DNA from: Neptuniibacter pectenicola
GTDB taxonomy: Bacteria > Pseudomonadota > Gammaproteobacteria > Pseudomonadales > Balneatricaceae
Length of the DNA stretch: 56,810 bases
Assembly (NCBI RefSeq): GCF_001597735.1
Contig: NZ_LUTS01000014.1
Location: 1 to 56,810 of the forward strand
Direction of reading: 5' to 3'
The notes under the pieces are model-generated. The model saw only the letters and a list, made by a program, of their open reading frames with translations, had not been told where the DNA came from and ran no database searches. Every line of letters begins with the position of its first letter. The stretch's first letter is position 1. This document shows, piece by piece, positions 44,807 to 54,660 of this stretch. A program made the position numbers and the translations under genes.

Positions 44807-46161
44807 TACACGCGCTCAAAAAGGACAAGGGACTCAACATGGGAGGTGTGTGGAAACATATCCATGACACAGAAACGTGTTGCCGTATAACCTTGGGATA
44901 TTAGTTCTGCACCATCACGGGCAAGCGCGGCCGGGTTGCAAGAGACATATAAGACCATCTCTGCTGAGTGTTGCTTTAGCTGTTTAATAATCTCTAATGC
45001 GCCAGTACGTGGTGGGTCGAGCAATATTTTATTGAAGCCTTGTTTGTACCACGGCATGGCGCGTAAATCGTTTGTTAGGTTGGCTTTGTGGAACTCACAA
45101 TTTGTTAATTGATTGCTTTGAGCGTTATGGTTTGCGCGTTCGACCATCTCTTCTACGCCTTCGATACCGACAATGCTTTCAGTCCGTGTCGCTATAGGTA
45201 GGGTAAAGTTACCAATGCCACAAAATAGATCTAATACACGGTCCTGATCAGATAGCTGCAACCAAGCGAGGGCGCGCTGAATCATCTGCTCATTTACATG
45301 AGCGTTAACCTGAATGAAATCGCCGGGTTCAAAGTGGATGAGTGTATCGGTTTCTGCTATTCGATAGTTGAGTTGGGCTTCACCATCAACGGCTTCAATT
45401 CTGCCACCGTAATCAAAATACAGCTTAAAGTTATTATCTTGGGCCAGTTTATTGAGCTGGGTGGTGAGCGCTTCTTTCGGTGTTTTTTTGACCCTTAGCG
45501 TTAATGCACCCTCATGATCACCCATGCTAATTTCCGCATGGGTAATTTCTTTGAAGCTATCAGTGCCCTCGAGTACCTTAGGTAGGCGTTTCAGCAGTGC
45601 ATCAAGCGGCTCCGATAATACGGGGCAGTGGTCAATCTTGATCAGCTTACTACTGCCTTTGCGGCGAAAACCGACAAGGGCGCTGTTATCTCGCGTGAGC
45701 TGGTTAATGCCGAGGCGGCAGCTACGTCTATAATGCCAGCTAGGGCTGGTAATCGGCGCTTCTATTTCTGAGGGTGTGAATTTCCCTAACCTTGCCAGCT
45801 GATCGATAACCAGTGACTGTTTAGTGCTGATCTGTTGGTCGTGATTTAAATGCTGTAGGTCACAACCGCCGCAACGTCCGTAGTATTCACACGCTGGAGA
45901 CACTCGGTGCTCTGACGCTGTCACAACTTCAGTGCAGCTTGCTTCGTCGTAACGACGGTGCCTTGTATCAATGTTGACGCGAACCTGCTCACCAGGCAGT
46001 GCAGCGGTGATGAAAAGTGTTTTTCCGCCCTGTTTTGCGATACCTCTCCCTTCGTGACTTAAAGCACTCACCTCAATAATATCAGGGTACTCAATTGTCT
46101 TTTTAGACTGGGGTGTTTTGGTGGACGTCGGGCGATTAAAAAGGCTGTTTTTTCGTTTCAT
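44806..46161 (-). CDS. rlmD: 23S rRNA (uracil-1939-C5)-methyltransferase RlmD
   Basis: 451 residues: N-terminal TRAM domain, iron-sulfur ligands in CEYYGRCGGCDLQH, the SAM motif VLDLFCGIGNFTLPIA, and LLDPPRTG and YVSCNPAALARD with the catalytic Cys. Family length about 435. It modifies U1939 of 23S rRNA. First of the rlmD-rluA pair. Confidence 0.95.
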   Translation of the reverse strand: MKRKNSLFNRPTSTKTPQSKKTIEYPDIIEVSALSHEGRGIAKQGGKTLFITAALPGEQVRVNIDTRHRRYDEASCTEVVTASEHRVSPACEYYGRCGGCDLQHLNHDQQISTKQSLVIDQLARLGKFTPSEIEAPITSPSWHYRRSCRLGINQLTRDNSALVGFRRKGSSKLIKIDHCPVLSEPLDALLKRLPKVLEGTDSFKEITHAEISMGDHEGALTLRVKKTPKEALTTQLNKLAQDNNFKLYFDYGGRIEAVDGEAQLNYRIAETDTLIHFEPGDFIQVNAHVNEQMIQRALAWLQLSDQDRVLDLFCGIGNFTLPIATRTESIVGIEGVEEMVERANHNAQSNQLTNCEFHKANLTNDLRAMPWYKQGFNKILLDPPRTGALEIIKQLKQHSAEMVLYVSCNPAALARDGAELISQGYTATRFCVMDMFPHTSHVESLVLFERV

Positions 46162-46222
46162 CAGGAGATACCGGCAGATTAGCCGGCAATTTTAGCAGAG
46201 ATCAATGGCTGTTATATAGCGA

Positions 46223-46987
46223 TTAGCCAATAAACCAAGGTAAACAGAACCAAATATAGATCGTTAGCTCAGATAATTGCTGACAACAGCCTAAACAGTC
46301 GCCGGTATAACCGTCGATCCATGTACGAAAATAGGCACCAAGCCATAAGGTGAGCGCTAGAAGGGGGATGAGTATGCTGATATATGCGAAGGGGCTAAAT
46401 GCTAAACAGAGGAAGGCCGGCAGGAACGCAATGGCTAAATCGAAGCGGGTCATCTTTCGTGTTGTCATCCCCTTTGCTTTGCTGCCCTCTTCAAGGCCTG
46501 TGTAATGTTCCCGGTAGATAATGATAAGGGGGAAAAAACGGCTAAGGCAGTGTGCGGTGATAATGGTGAGGACTGTCTCTTGTAAATTAAGCAGCGCATT
46601 ATATTTAAGTAATAACGCCATGAGCAGTGCAATTACCCCATAGCTGCCTAACCTTGAATCTTTCATGATGGTCAATATGCGCTGTTTTTCCCATCCGCCA
46701 CCGAACCCATCAATGCAATCGGATAGGCCGTCTTCATGTAAGGCGCCACTCATCCAGATACTGGCTGCTATCGATAAAATAACGGCGATGCTTTCAGGGA
46801 AAATAAATGTACCGAGCCAGTAAATTAGCGCAGTATAAAAGCCTATTAATAAACCGATCCATGGTAAGTAACGGTTTGATTCTGCTTGATTTTCGGCAGA
46901 ATATTCAACCCATTTAGGGGCGCTGAACCGGGTGTAGTATGTCAGTGCGTTAAAAAAAATATGTAGCTGGCGAGGGTATGATTTCAT
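46223..46987 (-). CDS. cobS: Adenosylcobinamide-GDP ribazoletransferase CobS
   Basis: 254 residues, hydrophobic, with the CobS metal motif HEDGLSDCIDGFGGG and DSRLGSYGVIALLMALLLKY. It joins adenosylcobinamide-GDP and alpha-ribazole in the last steps of B12 synthesis. ATG 46987 fits the E. coli length (247); the frame runs 66 codons upstream with no support. No other cob gene is in the window and I see no B12 riboswitch before it. Confidence 0.92.
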   Translation of the reverse strand: MKSYPRQLHIFFNALTYYTRFSAPKWVEYSAENQAESNRYLPWIGLLIGFYTALIYWLGTFIFPESIAVILSIAASIWMSGALHEDGLSDCIDGFGGGWEKQRILTIMKDSRLGSYGVIALLMALLLKYNALLNLQETVLTIITAHCLSRFFPLIIIYREHYTGLEEGSKAKGMTTRKMTRFDLAIAFLPAFLCLAFSPFAYISILIPLLALTLWLGAYFRTWIDGYTGDCLGCCQQLSELTIYIWFCLPWFIG

Positions 46988-47115
46988 TACACTATAGGAT
47001 CCAGATAAGCCAAAACCGTTATTAAGTACCATAACGCTATATACATTATGGGTGCCATAACGGGTTAATTCTACTGTATTTATTCTGTTTGCACAGAACA
47101 AGGTTGAACTCGCAA

Positions 47116-48105
47116 ATGATTGAAGAGCATAAATTTGCCCCTTTTGTACGAATTTTAGGTAAAGGCAAAACAGGAACGCGTTCATTAACGCGTGAAGAAG
47201 CCGCCGAAGCGATGGGAATGATTCTGGATGGATTGGTGAGACCGGAACAGCTGGGGGCTTTCCTTATGTTGTTGCGTGTTAAAGAGGAAGCACCCGAAGA
47301 GTTAGCGGGTTTTGCTGATGCTGTGCGCGCACGTTATGCCGCGGATAGACAGGTCCAAACCGATTTAGATTGGTCTACGTATGCCGGTAAGAAAAATCGA
47401 CACCCATGGTATCTACTGGTGGTGCTGTGTTTAGCTAGCCATGGTTATAAAATTTTTATGCATGGTGCTAAAGGCCATACACCGGGTCGTATCTACCTTG
47501 AGGATATGTTGTATCTGTTTAACCTTAAGCCTTGTGATGACTGGGCAGGGGTTGAGTCTGAGCTCAGTCGTGTTGGCTTTGCTTATATGTCTATTGACCG
47601 CTTCTGCCCGCCGTTGGGTGAGATTATTCAGTTGAGGCCAATCTTGGGCTTACGCTCGCCGGTACATACCTTGTGTCGTATGTTAAACCCCTCGGATGCT
47701 GCTAACAGCATTGATGGTGTCTTTCATCCTGCTTATGGCCCTATGCATCAGCAAACGGCACAGTTGCTGGGTGAGCAGCGTAACCTTACGGTAAAAGGTG
47801 ATGGTGGTGAGGCTGAGATTCGACCGGATGCTGAATGTTTACTGCAATGGGTTGAGAACGGTGAGCTAACCGAATATGAGTGGCAACGGATTGTAGCGAA
47901 ACGTTTTGTTAAAGAAGATAAATTAGATCCGCAAACATTACTGGCCGTATGGCAGGGTGATACGCACCACGAATACGGCGAAAAAGCGATTCTGTCGACG
48001 ATGGCTGTTGTTTTAAGGTTGTTAGGTGAGGCGGGTGAGGTCGATACGTTGCTTGCGCGTGCCGAGGCACTCTGGCAAACACGTAAGGTCGACCTGTTTC
48101 GTTAA
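47116..48105 (+). CDS. TrpD2/YbiB-type phosphoribosyltransferase-like protein
   Basis: 329 residues. The fold is that of anthranilate phosphoribosyltransferase, with SLTREEAAEAMGMILDGLVRPEQLGAFL and GAKGHTPGRIYLEDML, but the PRPP-binding Gly-rich motif is not that of TrpD. It matches the YbiB (TrpD2) family, described as nucleic-acid-binding. ATG 47116 matches the family start; TTG 47089 is in frame upstream. Confidence 0.88.
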   Translation: MIEEHKFAPFVRILGKGKTGTRSLTREEAAEAMGMILDGLVRPEQLGAFLMLLRVKEEAPEELAGFADAVRARYAADRQVQTDLDWSTYAGKKNRHPWYLLVVLCLASHGYKIFMHGAKGHTPGRIYLEDMLYLFNLKPCDDWAGVESELSRVGFAYMSIDRFCPPLGEIIQLRPILGLRSPVHTLCRMLNPSDAANSIDGVFHPAYGPMHQQTAQLLGEQRNLTVKGDGGEAEIRPDAECLLQWVENGELTEYEWQRIVAKRFVKEDKLDPQTLLAVWQGDTHHEYGEKAILSTMAVVLRLLGEAGEVDTLLARAEALWQTRKVDLFR

Positions 48106-48116
48106 GGTGTAGCAAA

Positions 48117-48135
48117 GCGCCGTTAGTCGCGGCGC
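48117..48135. terminator. Hairpin between convergent genes
   Basis: GCGCCG-TTAGTCG-CGGCGC. The loop includes the stop codon of the antiporter gene. No strong T-tract. Confidence 0.45.
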
Positions 48136-49301
48136 AATTTATCCGATACCGCAATCGGTGATGGAAAGTTAAAGATCACTACATAACTTGAAAGGAGGAA
48201 GGTTAAAATAGCTGTCGCTTGTATTAAATGCGACGCTTCCTCGCCAATCATCATTGATCCTGCAGCAATATAAGCGATCAGTAGTGAAAACTCACTGATC
48301 TGGCCCAATCTGAATCCCACCTCCCAGCCAATGGCTGGCGACTCACTAATATGGCTTAACAGAAAACGGAAGATTATCGGTTTTAAGCTTAGGACTAACA
48401 ACGCTAGGATAACCGCAGGGATCGCAATTAAGCCGACCAGCGCTAAGTTAAAGCTGGCGCCGATAGAGAAAAAGAATAGGATTAAAAAGAAGTCACGTAG
48501 CGGTTTTAAACTGGTCGCAATGTACTGCGCAATCGGACTGGTTGCGATTGAAACGCCAGCAACAAACGCCCCTATCTCTGCCGATAAACCCGCAAGGTTA
48601 GCCAGCTCGGCTAGACCAAGGCACCAGCCGATCGCCAAAAGAAAGATATATTCATGGAACCGATCAAATCGCTGTATGAGTTTTAATAAGATAAATTTTA
48701 CAAAGACAAAAGCGCCTAAAATAAGCAGTGGTAGTGCGACCAGTGTTTTTGCGAATTTAATCATGGTTTCGGAATCACTGCTATCGCCTGTACCGCTATA
48801 GAGAAACAGCAGCATCATAATGGCGATAATATCTTGCAGTAATAAAAGGCCGACAACGAGTTCACCTGTGTGGCGGTGATGTAAGACGGTGGTTGGCAGT
48901 AACTTGATGCCGATGATCGTGCTAGAAAACATTAACGCGATGCCGATAATCATGCACTCTGTTTGGGTGTACCCAAAACTGAAGCCGACGGCGTAGCCTA
49001 TGATGAAAAATAAGACCGAGCTGCCGATCGCGACTAAGGTTGCCTTTTTTAGCATATGGATCAGATGGGACGGTTGCATATCAAGGCCGAGTAAAAACAA
49101 GAGAAAAATAATGCCGACATGTGAGATGTCGGTGAGCAGCTTAGTATCTGTCACCATTTGAAGCCCATAAGGGCCTAAGCATGCGCCTAGGGCAATATAA
49201 GCGACCAGCAGCGGCTGGCGAGTGTAAAGAGCAAGCGAGGCAATAATGGCCGCACCCGTAAAAATTAAGAAAAATGAAAAGACCACCGACTGTTCAGCCA
49301 T
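48123..49301 (-). CDS. KefB-type cation:proton antiporter (membrane domain only)
   Basis: 392 residues, about 11-12 membrane segments, CPA2 family. HVGIIFLLFLLGLDMQPSHL and GLSAEIGAFVAGVSIATSP are typical motifs. The regulatory TrkA-N (RCK) domain of full KefB/KefC (about 600 residues) is missing, so it is a short form. It probably exchanges Na+ or K+ for protons. It stands alone. Confidence 0.88.
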   Translation of the reverse strand: MAEQSVVFSFFLIFTGAAIIASLALYTRQPLLVAYIALGACLGPYGLQMVTDTKLLTDISHVGIIFLLFLLGLDMQPSHLIHMLKKATLVAIGSSVLFFIIGYAVGFSFGYTQTECMIIGIALMFSSTIIGIKLLPTTVLHHRHTGELVVGLLLLQDIIAIMMLLFLYSGTGDSSDSETMIKFAKTLVALPLLILGAFVFVKFILLKLIQRFDRFHEYIFLLAIGWCLGLAELANLAGLSAEIGAFVAGVSIATSPIAQYIATSLKPLRDFFLILFFFSIGASFNLALVGLIAIPAVILALLVLSLKPIIFRFLLSHISESPAIGWEVGFRLGQISEFSLLIAYIAAGSMMIGEEASHLIQATAILTFLLSSYVVIFNFPSPIAVSDKLRRD

Positions 49302-49435
49302 AAAAAAGATCCTTGCTCGGTACTGATAATTAACGTGCGTTATAAACGAAGGTGTTCCGATGTTAGGCGCAATTAGCTTAAATAGGGGAGCGACTTATTA
49401 TGCTAATACGGCGTTAGGCTCCATTAAGATATTGA

Positions 49436-50764
49436 TTACAATTTGATCTGTTGCCAGCGCTGTTGTCGCCAAATGTAGATAAAAACAAGCGATGATAAGG
49501 CGCGATAAAGTAATTGAATCATCCAGATTCCAATCAAACCATACCCAAGCGCGGGGCCAAACAACCAGGCTAGGGGGAGGTAAAAACCCCATAAACCGCA
49601 GGTTGATATAATAAATACTATACGATTTGCGCCGACACCAAACAATGCTTGAGTTAATACAATTGCCGCCGCATCAAGGCATATGGCCAAAGCGGTTATC
49701 TGTAATGGCAATACAGCTTGCTCTATGAGTGTATTAGATTGTAGAAATAAACTCAGGATTATTTCCGGGATGAACCATAAAGGTAAACTCAGTATCACCA
49801 TAAAGACGAGCGCAGTTTTTAATACATCCCAGCCCCATGTTAATGCAATCTGCTGTTTGCCTTCTCCTAATGCGTGACTCACCAGTGATGTGGATGCAAC
49901 GCCAAGGCCGACAGCCGGTAAGATCAGGAATAGAGATAAGTTGATTAATACATGTGCAATCGCTTGCTCGCCCGTACCGAGTCGTCCGATGATCCAAATA
50001 AGCACACATATAGATAACGCTAAAAACAACTGCTGAAGGGAGTGGGGGATGGACAGCTGTAGTAGTTTCGAAAGCTCAGAGGCGCTGCCCGCATGCCAAT
50101 GGAATAGGCCTGCTGTTTTTGCATTTTTATAGACCAATACGGCATTAATCAGTGCACCGGAGACCAACGCAATCGCTGAGCCTAACCCCGCGCCGGGTGC
50201 CCCCATTTGTGGTAAGCCTAAATGGCCAAAAATAAGACAATAGCTCACCACAATATTTAGGCAATGGGTGAAAATCAGCACTTTAAAATAAGTCCCCGGT
50301 GTTTTATTACCGTTCCACCATCCGCGAAAGGAGAGGTTCAGGCCAATGGCGCACATCGCTGCCGTACGGTAATCAAAATAGGATGAGGCGATATCCTGAA
50401 CGGCGGAATCGTCTGACATCATCGACACAAAGAGGTCCGAATAATGGATGTAGACTACACTCAGCGGGAGCGCAAAAAATAACGATATGAGTAACCCCCA
50501 GTGAACGGGGCTTGCGGCAACATGATGCTGACCTTGGCCGCGATTACGCGCCACAAGCGTTTGTACGCCCGAAGATAAGCCGAGGATTAAACTGATGGCA
50601 ACAAAGTTGGCGTAACTGCCAATGCCTACGCCGGCAAGGGAGGCTTCGCCCAACTGACCTACTAAAGCCGCATCGATCAGATTAATTACACTTTGAGACA
50701 ACATGCCAGCAATGATCGGTAGGCTGAGAGCAATAATAGTTTTCTGTCGAATAAATGCAGACAT
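49436..50764 (-). CDS. MATE-family efflux transporter
   Basis: 442 residues with 12 membrane segments. IIALSLPIIAGMLSQSVINLIDAALVGQLG is the N-lobe signature with the usual Asp, and GTGEQAIAHVL and GVASTSLVSHALGEG belong to the C-lobe. It exports drugs or metabolites with Na+ or H+ as counter-ion. ATG 50764 fits the family start; the frame goes 22 codons further, and neither has a clear RBS. Confidence 0.9.
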   Translation of the reverse strand: MSAFIRQKTIIALSLPIIAGMLSQSVINLIDAALVGQLGEASLAGVGIGSYANFVAISLILGLSSGVQTLVARNRGQGQHHVAASPVHWGLLISLFFALPLSVVYIHYSDLFVSMMSDDSAVQDIASSYFDYRTAAMCAIGLNLSFRGWWNGNKTPGTYFKVLIFTHCLNIVVSYCLIFGHLGLPQMGAPGAGLGSAIALVSGALINAVLVYKNAKTAGLFHWHAGSASELSKLLQLSIPHSLQQLFLALSICVLIWIIGRLGTGEQAIAHVLINLSLFLILPAVGLGVASTSLVSHALGEGKQQIALTWGWDVLKTALVFMVILSLPLWFIPEIILSLFLQSNTLIEQAVLPLQITALAICLDAAAIVLTQALFGVGANRIVFIISTCGLWGFYLPLAWLFGPALGYGLIGIWMIQLLYRALSSLVFIYIWRQQRWQQIKL

Positions 50765-50884
50765 AAAGGTTGGGCGCAAAAGGTGTGATTCTAACAGAAC
50801 TCTGGGTGTTAAAGGTGAACAAATAAACAATTAACGAATGGATAGAATTATCGTAATAGATTAGCTTATAATTAATTTTGATTA

Positions 50885-50909
50885 ATAGTTGATCAATTTA
50901 CTCAGGAAT
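50885..50909 (+). promoter_or_regulatory. IscR type 1-like site at the nfuA promoter
   Basis: The 25-bp stretch that begins ATAGTTGA and ends GGAAT matches 21 of 25 positions of the E. coli IscR type 1 pattern as I recall it. It overlaps a possible -35 box TTTACT (50897-50902), 17 bp before TATCCT (50920-50925). nfuA is IscR-controlled in E. coli. Confidence 0.55.
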
Positions 50910-50965
50910 AGTTTGGGTGTATCCTAGAGCTAATTAAAGTGTAGGCTTAACATACAGGACATCGT

Positions 50966-51559
50966 ATGAATATTACCGTTACAGAAACGGCTGAAGATTA
51001 TCTAGTAGAACTTCTTAGCAAGCAAGATGTTGAAGGAATGGCTGTGCGTATGTTTGTCACCCAGCCGGGCACCTCGTATGCAGAAACCTGTTTAGCATAT
51101 TGCCGTCCAGATGAAATCATTGAAGATGACGAAATCATGGAGCTAACTAAACTTCGTTTTTATGTTGAAAAAAACAGTGTGCCATACCTAGATGAAGCGC
51201 ATGTCGATTTCTCTAAAGACCGTATGGGTGGTCAGCTGACCATTAAAGCGCCTAATGCTAAGGTGCCTAAAGTCTCGGCAGACAGCCCAATCGCAGAACA
51301 GATTAATTACATACTCTACTCCGACATTAACCCAGGCCTTTCTTCCCACGGTGGTGAAGTGAAGCTGATTGAGGTTGTTGAAGAGGAGCAGGGACATATT
51401 GCTATTCTCCAATTTGGCGGTGGTTGCCAAGGTTGTAGCGCTGTTGATATGACCCTGAAAGACGGGGTTGAAGCAACCTTGGTTGAGCGTATCGCTGATT
51501 TGGTTGGGGTACGTGATGTAACCGACCATAGTGTGCGTGAAAACGCATACTACAAGTAA
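50966..51559 (+). CDS. nfuA: Fe-S biogenesis protein NfuA
   Basis: 197 residues. N-terminal degenerate A-type domain without its Cys residues ([12 protein letters not shown]), C-terminal Nfu domain with [11 protein letters not shown] (Cys154 and Cys157) that binds a 4Fe-4S cluster at the dimer interface. It delivers clusters to target enzymes, especially under stress. Ends in a strong terminator. Confidence 0.96.
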   Translation: MNITVTETAEDYLVELLSKQDVEGMAVRMFVTQPGTSYAETCLAYCRPDEIIEDDEIMELTKLRFYVEKNSVPYLDEAHVDFSKDRMGGQLTIKAPNAKVPKVSADSPIAEQINYILYSDINPGLSSHGGEVKLIEVVEEEQGHIAILQFGGGCQGCSAVDMTLKDGVEATLVERIADLVGVRDVTDHSVRENAYYK

Positions 51560-51569
51560 CATATAATTA

Positions 51570-51595
51570 AAAAGGGGAAGGTTGCTTCCCCTTTT
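51570..51595 (+). terminator. Terminator of nfuA
   Basis: AAAAGGGGAAG-GTTG-CTTCCCCTTTT, eleven pairs. Confidence 0.85.
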
Positions 51596-51695
51596 CAATT
51601 GTCTCTGTCCTAAGATGCTGTTATAAAATAAAAATGCTTCTAATATCTATAACCTTCAACACACGCTAAACGCAGTATTATTTTGATCTTTCTGG

Positions 51696-51723
51696 TTGCA
51701 TTTATATAGAAACACCCCCATGT
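51696..51723 (+). promoter_or_regulatory. Sigma-32-type heat shock promoter of lon
   Basis: A -35 like TTGCAT (51696-51701) is 14 bp from CCCCATGT (51716-51723), an exact match to the CCCCATNT -10 of sigma-32. It lies about 80 bp before lon. Confidence 0.7.
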
Positions 51724-51801
51724 AATCATTAATCGTTTATCGCGTATTCAAAGAATTTCTCCGCAGAGCATCGCGGACCTGTTTTATGAGGCTATTGCTG
51801 C

Positions 51802-54225
51802 ATGACTCAACATGACGAATCACAGTCACAAGTAATCGAATTGCCCGTACTCCCGTTACGGGATGTCGTTGTTTATCCGCACATGGTAATCCCGCTTTTC
51901 GTTGGCCGGGAAAAGTCCATTGATGCACTTGAAGCAGCAATGTCAGGCGAAAAAGAGATCCTATTGGTTGCTCAGAAGAACGCTTCTGATGATGAGCCTT
52001 TAGCTGATGATCTGTTTGAAGTGGGAACGGTTGCTAGCGTACTCCAGATGTTGAAACTCCCCGATGGGACAGTCAAAGTGCTGGTCGAGGGTGATTATCG
52101 TGCCACCATCCACAGCTTACATGAGGATGACGGGTTCTTTACCGCCCAAGCATCGGTGTTACCTGTCGAAGCGCTGACTGAAGTCGAAGATGCGCTATAC
52201 AAGCGTACGGTACTTGAGCAGTTTGAACGTTTTGTTCAGGTCAACAAAAAAATCCCTTCAGAAGTCCTTTCCTCTCTACAAAATATCGATGATGTGGGAC
52301 GTTTGGCAGACACCATTGCTGCCCACATGTCATTAAAATTAGTTGAAAAGCAGCAGATTCTTGAGATGCTTGGCAACAAAGAGCGCCTTGAACATCTGAT
52401 GGCGTTGATGGAATCTGAAATTGATCTGGTCGAAGTTGAAAAACGTATTCGGGGCCGGGTTAAAAAGCAGATGGAGAAAAGTCAGCGCGAATACTATTTG
52501 AATGAGCAGATGAAGGCCATTCAGAAAGAGCTGGGCGATCTTGATGAGTCTGGCACTAATGATATGGATGAGCTTAAAAACCGTATCACTGACGCTAAAA
52601 TGCCTCAGGAAGCGTTTGATAAGACCATTGCTGAATATAATAAGTTAAAAATGATGTCGCCGATGTCTGCGGAAGCAACCGTGGTACGTGGTTATATAGA
52701 TTGGATGCTGTCTATTCCATGGTCTAAGCGTTCAAAAGTACGTCATGACATGAAGCGTGCGGAGACGATTCTTAATCAGGATCACTATGGCCTCGAAGAG
52801 GTTAAAGACCGTATTCTTGAATACCTCGCTGTTCAAAAGCGTGTGAAAAAACTTAAAGGACCTATTCTGTGTCTTGTGGGGCCTCCAGGTGTGGGTAAAA
52901 CCTCCCTTGGGCGTTCTATAGCGCGGGCCACAAACCGTGAATATGTGCGTATGGCCTTAGGTGGTGTACGTGATGAAGCGGAGATTCGTGGTCACCGTCG
53001 TACCTATATAGGTTCAATGCCGGGTAAGCTATTACAGAAAATGGCTAAGGTCGGGGTTAAGAACCCGCTCTTCCTTTTGGATGAAATTGACAAGATGGGT
53101 ATGGATCAGCGGGGCGATCCAGCATCGGCTTTGCTTGAAGTGCTCGACCCAGAACAGAACTCCAGTTTTAATGACCACTATCTAGAAGTTGATTACGACC
53201 TCTCTGATGTTATGTTTGTGTGTACATCAAACTCCATGAACATTCCTGGCCCTCTGTTGGACCGTATGGAGATCATCCGTATTCCGGGTTATACCGAGGA
53301 TGAAAAGCTAAATATTGCGCGTAATTATCTTGTTGATAAACAATTTAAAAATAATGGCTTAAAAACGGGCGAAGTAGAGATTACAGATAGTGCCATTACG
53401 GGACTTATCCGCTACTATACGCGAGAAGCCGGTGTTCGTGGTCTTGAGCGTGAAATTGCTAAAATATGCCGTAAGGTTGTTAAAGAACTAGCACTTTCGA
53501 AAAAGGCAGGTACTATCGTCGTTGGTAACGACCAACTTGAACATTATAGCGGTGTACTGAAACATAATTTCGGCATTGCAGAAGAGCAGGATCAAGTGGG
53601 TTTAGTGACCGGCTTAGCTTGGACGCAAGTGGGTGGCGACATCCTTAGCATAGAAGCGGCTGTGGTGCCCGGTAAGGGACGTCAAGTGACCACCGGTAGT
53701 CTAGGCGATGTAATGAAAGAATCGATTCAGGCTGCGTTGACCGTCGTGAGAAACAGAGCGGCGGCTTTAGGTATCGCACCTGACTTTCATGAGAAGCATG
53801 ATATTCATATACATGTACCTGAAGGCGCGACACCCAAAGATGGGCCAAGTGCTGGTGTAGGTATGTGTACTGCTTTAGTATCAGTTTTAACCAATATCCC
53901 GGTTAGAGCAGATGTGGCAATGACCGGCGAAATAACACTTCGCGGACAAGTTTTACCGATTGGCGGATTGAAAGAAAAACTGCTTGCAGCGCATCGTGGA
54001 GGAATAAAAACTGTTCTTATTCCTAAAGAAAATGAGCGTGATTTGAAGGAAATTCCTGACAATATCAAAGCAGATCTAGATATTAAGGCGGTTAAGTGGA
54101 TTGATGAAGTTTTAGAGATCGCACTTAAATATCAGCCGAAGCCAATTGAGCAAGAAGTAGATGAGGTTGTAGCAACAAAAGAAAAGCCCGAAAAAACTGA
54201 GTCGGGACAAATAAAGCCTCATTAG
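51802..54225 (+). CDS. lon: ATP-dependent protease Lon
   Basis: 807 residues. N-domain (IELPVLPLRDVVVYPHMVIPL), Walker A GPPGVGKTS, Walker B FLLDEIDKMG, and the Ser-Lys dyad Ser683 (PKDGPSAGVGM) and Lys726 (GGLKEKLLAAHRGG), 43 residues apart as in E. coli. It degrades damaged and regulatory proteins. The C-terminal 25 residues are Lys/Glu-rich. The usual clpP-clpX upstream is replaced by nfuA. hupB follows. Confidence 0.97.
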   Translation: MTQHDESQSQVIELPVLPLRDVVVYPHMVIPLFVGREKSIDALEAAMSGEKEILLVAQKNASDDEPLADDLFEVGTVASVLQMLKLPDGTVKVLVEGDYRATIHSLHEDDGFFTAQASVLPVEALTEVEDALYKRTVLEQFERFVQVNKKIPSEVLSSLQNIDDVGRLADTIAAHMSLKLVEKQQILEMLGNKERLEHLMALMESEIDLVEVEKRIRGRVKKQMEKSQREYYLNEQMKAIQKELGDLDESGTNDMDELKNRITDAKMPQEAFDKTIAEYNKLKMMSPMSAEATVVRGYIDWMLSIPWSKRSKVRHDMKRAETILNQDHYGLEEVKDRILEYLAVQKRVKKLKGPILCLVGPPGVGKTSLGRSIARATNREYVRMALGGVRDEAEIRGHRRTYIGSMPGKLLQKMAKVGVKNPLFLLDEIDKMGMDQRGDPASALLEVLDPEQNSSFNDHYLEVDYDLSDVMFVCTSNSMNIPGPLLDRMEIIRIPGYTEDEKLNIARNYLVDKQFKNNGLKTGEVEITDSAITGLIRYYTREAGVRGLEREIAKICRKVVKELALSKKAGTIVVGNDQLEHYSGVLKHNFGIAEEQDQVGLVTGLAWTQVGGDILSIEAAVVPGKGRQVTTGSLGDVMKESIQAALTVVRNRAAALGIAPDFHEKHDIHIHVPEGATPKDGPSAGVGMCTALVSVLTNIPVRADVAMTGEITLRGQVLPIGGLKEKLLAAHRGGIKTVLIPKENERDLKEIPDNIKADLDIKAVKWIDEVLEIALKYQPKPIEQEVDEVVATKEKPEKTESGQIKPH

Positions 54226-54259
54226 CGTTCATAAGGGGTAGAAAGGTTCGTAAGTTGTC

Positions 54260-54289
54260 TTGACACCGCTTTCTACCGCTTGGTATAAA
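54260..54289 (+). promoter_or_regulatory. Sigma-70 promoter of hupB
   Basis: TTGACA (54260-54265), 18-bp spacer, TATAAA (54284-54289). It lies between lon and hupB, so hupB has a strong promoter of its own. Confidence 0.8.
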
Positions 54290-54355
54290 TGCTTACCATC
54301 TTGCTGGGCATGGATTACGAAAACTAAAAATAACGATCTATTAAAGGGGAACAAT

Positions 54356-54631
54356 GTGAATAAGTCTGAACTGATCGACGCTATCGCAGCTTCAGCCGAT
54401 ATTCCTAAAGCAGCTGCTGGTCGTGCACTTGATGCGACTCTTGAAGCAGTGACTGGTGCACTACAGAACGGAGACTCTGTAGCACTTGTAGGTTTCGGTA
54501 CATTTTCTGTAAAAGAGCGCGCAGCTCGTACAGGTCGCAATCCGCAGACAGGCAAACCAATTGAGATTGCCGCTGCTACACTGCCAACGTTTAAACCTGG
54601 AAAGGCTTTAAAAGACGCAGTTAATAAGTAA
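54356..54631 (+). CDS. hupB: DNA-binding protein HU-beta
   Basis: 91 residues. Begins [18 protein letters not shown] (GTG start 54356, AAAGGGGA just upstream), with [20 protein letters not shown], the DNA-binding arm with the conserved RNPQTG. It bends and compacts DNA as a dimer. The longer frame upstream (from 54260) covers the promoter and is not coding. It follows lon, as in many gammaproteobacteria. Confidence 0.96.
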   Translation: MNKSELIDAIAASADIPKAAAGRALDATLEAVTGALQNGDSVALVGFGTFSVKERAARTGRNPQTGKPIEIAAATLPTFKPGKALKDAVNK

Positions 54632-54660
54632 GATCTGATCGCGTCACGATCTTACTTTAA

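Noticed and set aside
46988-47115. Cobalamin riboswitch before cobS
   Set aside because: No B12-box-like sequence is seen and the 128-bp spacer is too short for a full element.
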